Positions 34,501-36,542 of a stretch of DNA of 36,542 nucleotides are shown in pieces; position 1 is the stretch's first letter; each line of letters begins with the position of its first letter. The notes beneath the pieces are model-generated. The model searched no databases. It worked only from the letters and a program-made list of their open reading frames with translations, and was not told the DNA's origin. This DNA is from a virus. Location: the IMG/VR virus record IMGVR_UViG_3300027896_005002, positions 379,488-416,029 of that record. One strand, given 5' to 3'. The position numbers and the translations under genes are program-made.

Positions 34501-36542
34501 TGAATCCCAAAAACATTGTGTTTGAACCGCCATGTCAGGTTCAAAATTAGGCTCTGTCAAACAATTAATAAGTGTTAACCTATTATTATGATCTATCCAA
34601 CCTATTCTAATAATACTTCTAAGTTGAACAGGTGTAAATTCAGATACTTGTAAAACTATAGATCCACTTGAATTAATTCCTACAATTGTAGTATCATCTG
34701 TTGTTCTATAAGGTGTTGTTTGTCCTGTAAATGTTGACCAACTAACAAACTGTACTGTTGGATTTAAAGTATCTGTAGTATTATCAACAATTACTCCTGT
34801 CCCAGCAGATAGTTGAAATGTATGATAAGGAGCAATGTTTTCAAGTGATAAAATACCTCCAACCAATAAACCCGTGGAATTTGCATTGTATAGAAGTTCA
34901 ATTTGTTGAGAACTTAATGGTTGACCAGAATATCCTGATATTCCTGAATATCCACTGTGTCCAGAATATCCCGATGTACCTACACCACTATAACCACTTT
35001 GTCCAGAATATCCAGAAATACCGCTATAACCACTTTGTCCAGAATAGCCACTAATGCCAGAATAACCTGATGTACCATCAATTCCTGAATATCCACTAAT
35101 ACCACTATAACCTGATAATCCTAATTGTCCTGAATATCCACTGCCTCCCGAATAGCCAGATATACCACTGTAACCTGATGTGCCATTAATTCCCGAATAT
35201 CCACTTTGTCCTGAATATCCTGAAGTTCCTACGCCAGAATATCCGCTTTGTCCAGAATAACCACTTGTACCTACACCAGAATAACCACTTTGTCCTGAAT
35301 ACCCTGAAGTACCAGAATAACCTGATGCTCCAATATTACCTGAATATCCACTTATGCCTATTTCTCCCGAATAACCTGATGTGCCTACACCAGAATATCC
35401 TGATGTTCCTACGCCAGAATATCCACTTTGTCCTGAATATCCAGATGATCCTATACCTGAATAACCACTATATCCTGAATATCCTGATGATCCTATACCT
35501 GAATAGCCTGATACTCCTATACCTGAATAGCCTGATGTTCCTACACCTGAATAGCCAGAATAACCACTTATTCCTGAATATCCTGATACAGCTGATACTG
35601 TAAAAGTAGTATCAATAAAAGATGCTCGTGATGATCCTTGATATACAAAGTGAACAGTTCTTGCAGTCGCATTGTTATTAAAAACTAATACTCTAACAAC
35701 AATTCTATCTGTAGTCAATAATGTAATATCATTTACGACTGTATAAATTACTACTTTATTTTGTGCAGTCCCAGATGTTGTTGCTGTTATTGCAGATGTT
35801 GCATCTGATATAAACAAAGAAGTAGTACTACCATCTATTCCTCGCTTACATACTTCAAATTTTGCAGTTACTATTGGACCACCACCTACGGCACTTACCC
35901 AAAACCATCCATTAAAAGTCCAGTTTCCTGCAGGTATTGATAATTGTCCGGGAACATTAATTTTTGTTATATAATTGTCTATAGGCACACCGTTCGGGTC
36001 ATCATTTGTAATAGATAATGATTCATCTATCTCAATGCCAGTTGCAGGCACTCTAGTTAATGTTTCATTATCCACTGTTAATGTAACACTAGCTCCTGCA
36101 ATTTCTGCAGTTAATGTATCAGTAAATGCTAATGTTAAAGTTAAAGCAGATACTATACTTATTTCATAGACACCATTATTAAAATTTGACCCTGAAACTG
36201 TTACTTTTTGTCGTGCAACCCAACCATCAGAAATAAAACTTCCTGATGTTCGAGTTATAGTATCAGGATCAGAATTAACAAAAGCTATATTTGTTCCAGT
36301 AGTTATAGGTGTAACTAAATCACTATTAGGGTTATCAAACCACAATCTAAGTCCTGCTGATGCTCCATTTATTCCTGAATAACCACTCCATCCAGAATAT
36401 CCTGATATTCCAGAATATCCACTGTGTCCAGAATATCCTGATGTACCTATACCAGAATAACCTGATTGTCCACTGTAACCAGATATGCCTGAATAGCCAC
36501 TTTGTCCAGAATATCCTGATGTACCTATTCCAGAATATCCAC
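31501..36542 (-). CDS. Giant collagen-like tail fibre (partial, start beyond right edge)
   Basis: At least 1,680 residues are in the window, and the frame stays open to the right edge; a TTG at 36345 is not the true start, because GYSG repeats continue upstream of it. Four arrays of Gly-Tyr-Ser-Gly-X triplets (31657-32308, 32811-33738, 34921-35589, 36364-36542) alternate with globular parts. The part after the first array has a GSFISDGWVARQKV module and a beta domain with IPAGNWTFNGWFW ... HFVYQGSS; a related domain (IPSGYWVFHAWSY ... HFVYEGST) precedes the last array. A longer unrelated domain near 33740-34920 lies between arrays 2 and 3. The C terminus (RYGTGDPPSTSGIPYGTIYV) is a common fibre ending. 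A long flexible or triple-helical fibre is inferred. Confidence 0.85.
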   Translation of the reverse strand, partial: GYSGIGTSGYSGQSGYSGISGYSGQSGYSGIGTSGYSGHSGYSGISGYSGWSGYSGINGASAGLRLWFDNPNSDLVTPITTGTNIAFVNSDPDTITRTSGSFISDGWVARQKVTVSGSNFNNGVYEISIVSALTLTLAFTDTLTAEIAGASVTLTVDNETLTRVPATGIEIDESLSITNDDPNGVPIDNYITKINVPGQLSIPAGNWTFNGWFWVSAVGGGPIVTAKFEVCKRGIDGSTTSLFISDATSAITATTSGTAQNKVVIYTVVNDITLLTTDRIVVRVLVFNNNATARTVHFVYQGSSRASFIDTTFTVSAVSGYSGISGYSGYSGVGTSGYSGIGVSGYSGIGSSGYSGYSGYSGIGSSGYSGQSGYSGVGTSGYSGVGTSGYSGEIGISGYSGNIGASGYSGTSGYSGQSGYSGVGTSGYSGQSGYSGVGTSGYSGQSGYSGINGTSGYSGISGYSGGSGYSGQLGLSGYSGISGYSGIDGTSGYSGISGYSGQSGYSGISGYSGQSGYSGVGTSGYSGHSGYSGISGYSGQPLSSQQIELLYNANSTGLLVGGILSLENIAPYHTFQLSAGTGVIVDNTTDTLNPTVQFVSWSTFTGQTTPYRTTDDTTIVGINSSGSIVLQVSEFTPVQLRSIIRIGWIDHNNRLTLINCLTEPNFEPDMAVQTQCFWDSFGPFNIDGNEYFPRTDSGVNLSIDRSEGHVWDNGTYYTVDKKQPNIYPTASEQPVTFQYYYQSAPGVWVNDLAPTTIIDPEHYDTGSGLGLVSDITPGGWTIQTMSLYAPEDANDLQYGQVVYPDLAYAQAATNKLIAQNPFNSADVFRCWIIVKQGCTDLNDPLEAQIVNANKFGTLSGRVGGGTGEANTASNVGVGGVGLFKIKQGVDLQFKNLIPGSSNFYVVDQPGINDITLDVNLTNIADGSTIVVTGGVSGYSGKLTATTGVSGYSGKSGYSGIDGTLGISGYSGQIGTSGYSGSSGYSGQSGYSGVSGYSGASGYIGVDGASGYSGISGYSGIGTSGYSGTSGYSGVSGYSGQSGYSGISGYSGIDGLSGYSGQSGYSGIGTSGYSGQSGYSGQSGYSGVGTSGYSGTSGYSGVGTSGYSGQSGYSGQSGYSGVGISGYSGISGYSGIDGLSGYSGQSGYSGVGTSGYSGTSGYSGQSGYSGVGTSGYSGQSGYSGVGTSGYSGISGYSGQSGYSGVGTSGYSGASGYSGIGTSGYSGTSGYSGQSGYSGSSGYSGLVGTTFFFENVTVFPLYNKLNRSIPSGGQQDDSGTVAPPDDILIKNYVTVYGDPTVTYIPSGYWVFHAWSYVDAVSTGDFVVAKVYTRAYPSGTETLLFEIVSPAITSTTLLSAQEFVVYKYDSSSHGLNVTDQIVVKIYGRSASTTKIHFVYEGSTSSSIFGPLTTGLSGYSGISGYSGQSGYSGQSGYSGTSGYSGVGTSGYSGISGYSGQSGYSGVGTSGYSGISGYSGQSGYSGQSGYSGVGTSGYSGQSGYSGVGTSGYSGQSGYSGQSGYSGISGYSGISGYSGYSGISGYSGQSGYSGQSGYSGVGTSGYSGVGTSGYSGVGTSGYSGISGYSGYSGISGYSGVGTSGYSGISGYSGYSGTSGYSGKSGYSGISGYSGNVGTDPSFNSVTITGDVAGTSNVVAPIRYGTGDPPSTSGIPYGTIYVQYVT
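31657..32308 (-). repeat. GYSG collagen-like array D
   Basis: About 650 bases of short repeats encode GYSGQS, GYSGIS and GYSGVGTS units. Gly falls every third residue, with breaks where GVG drops one residue. No proline is present. Synonymous codons vary from unit to unit, so the array is old or under selection at protein level. Confidence 0.9.
32811..33738 (-). repeat. GYSG collagen-like array C
   Basis: The longest array, about 930 bases, with the same GYSG triplet units plus some nine-residue units such as GYSGIDGLS and GYSGIDGTL that keep the triplet frame. It ends near VTGGVSGYSGKLTATTG, where it meets the large globular domain. Confidence 0.9.
34921..35589 (-). repeat. GYSG collagen-like array B
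   Basis: About 670 bases; units include GYSGEIGIS, GYSGNIGAS and GYSGQLGLS, which are nine residues long and preserve Gly every third residue, next to eight-residue GYSGVGTS breaks. Confidence 0.9.
36364..36542 (-). repeat. GYSG collagen-like array A (cut by right edge)
   Basis: In-frame repeats continue from GYSGINGAS to the window edge (GYSGHS, GYSGIGTS, GYSGWS units), showing that the fibre gene starts outside the window. Confidence 0.88.

Noticed and set aside
31657-35589. Regular short repeats that could look like a CRISPR array
   Set aside because: Units are 15-27 bases, in frame with a long protein, with no unique spacers of constant length and no cas genes.
36343-36345. TTG as the start of the giant fibre
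   Set aside because: GYSG repeats continue in the same frame upstream to the window edge, so the start is outside.
1-36542. tRNA, rRNA or attachment sites
   Set aside because: No cloverleaf-like GC-rich stretch or plausible att repeat was seen by eye; a tRNA scan was not possible.

Overview
The window is one long, AT-rich late structural block of a tailed bacteriophage (or prophage) with a contractile tail. A tail sheath, a tail tube, a tape measure, a hub and a spike all lie in one gene run, which marks it as a myovirus. Every gene I can support is on the minus strand, so transcription runs from the right edge (36542) to the left edge (1). Genes are tightly packed, with many ATGA, TAATG or TAG|ATG junctions and AGGAG-type ribosome sites. 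I see no portal, terminase, major capsid, replication, lysis or tRNA gene, so the host and the exact phage group cannot be named.

Layout in transcription order: (1) 36542-30183, a very large tail fibre with four collagen-like Gly-Tyr-Ser arrays, open at the right edge, then a seven-repeat RCC1-type beta-propeller fibre protein. (2) 30182-25016, a glycan block: a GT8+GT9 fusion, a GT2-type enzyme, and a FkbM methyltransferase+GT2+GT9 protein whose GT9 domain is split in two by a GIY-YIG homing endonuclease gene. (3) 25011-16870, a neck/connector and tail-attachment block: a 675-aa multidomain protein with a four-cysteine motif, a BIG2 Ig-like protein, small proteins, an HK97-gp10-like tail completion protein, an actin/Hsp70-fold ATPase-like protein, an SH3-like small protein, a 409-aa connector candidate, an easily missed 53-aa gene, and a 379-aa baseplate/fibre-type protein. 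(4) 16704-2564, the tail proper: sheath, 122-aa acidic protein, tube, three paralogous chaperone-like genes, tape measure, two paralogous tube-hub connector proteins, hub and spike. (5) 2506-1, an HTH-rich PD-(D/E)XK homing-type endonuclease inserted after the spike, a 205-aa glycine-rich protein with three internal repeats, and the start of another structural protein that runs off the left edge.

How it fits together: block 4 is a complete set for building a contractile tail and its baseplate hub. Block 3 probably joins tail to head and attaches fibres. Block 1 makes host-contact fibres, and block 2 may modify them or a host glycan. Two homing endonucleases of different families have invaded the block. 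One has cleanly broken a glycosyltransferase; the other has its ribosome site inside a 9-bp hairpin. The strongest points for a second look are the split GT9 gene, an actin-like gene in a tail operon, the triplicated chaperone with a possible frameshift, and domains shared between structural genes (sheath and 675-aa protein; fibre and left-edge protein).
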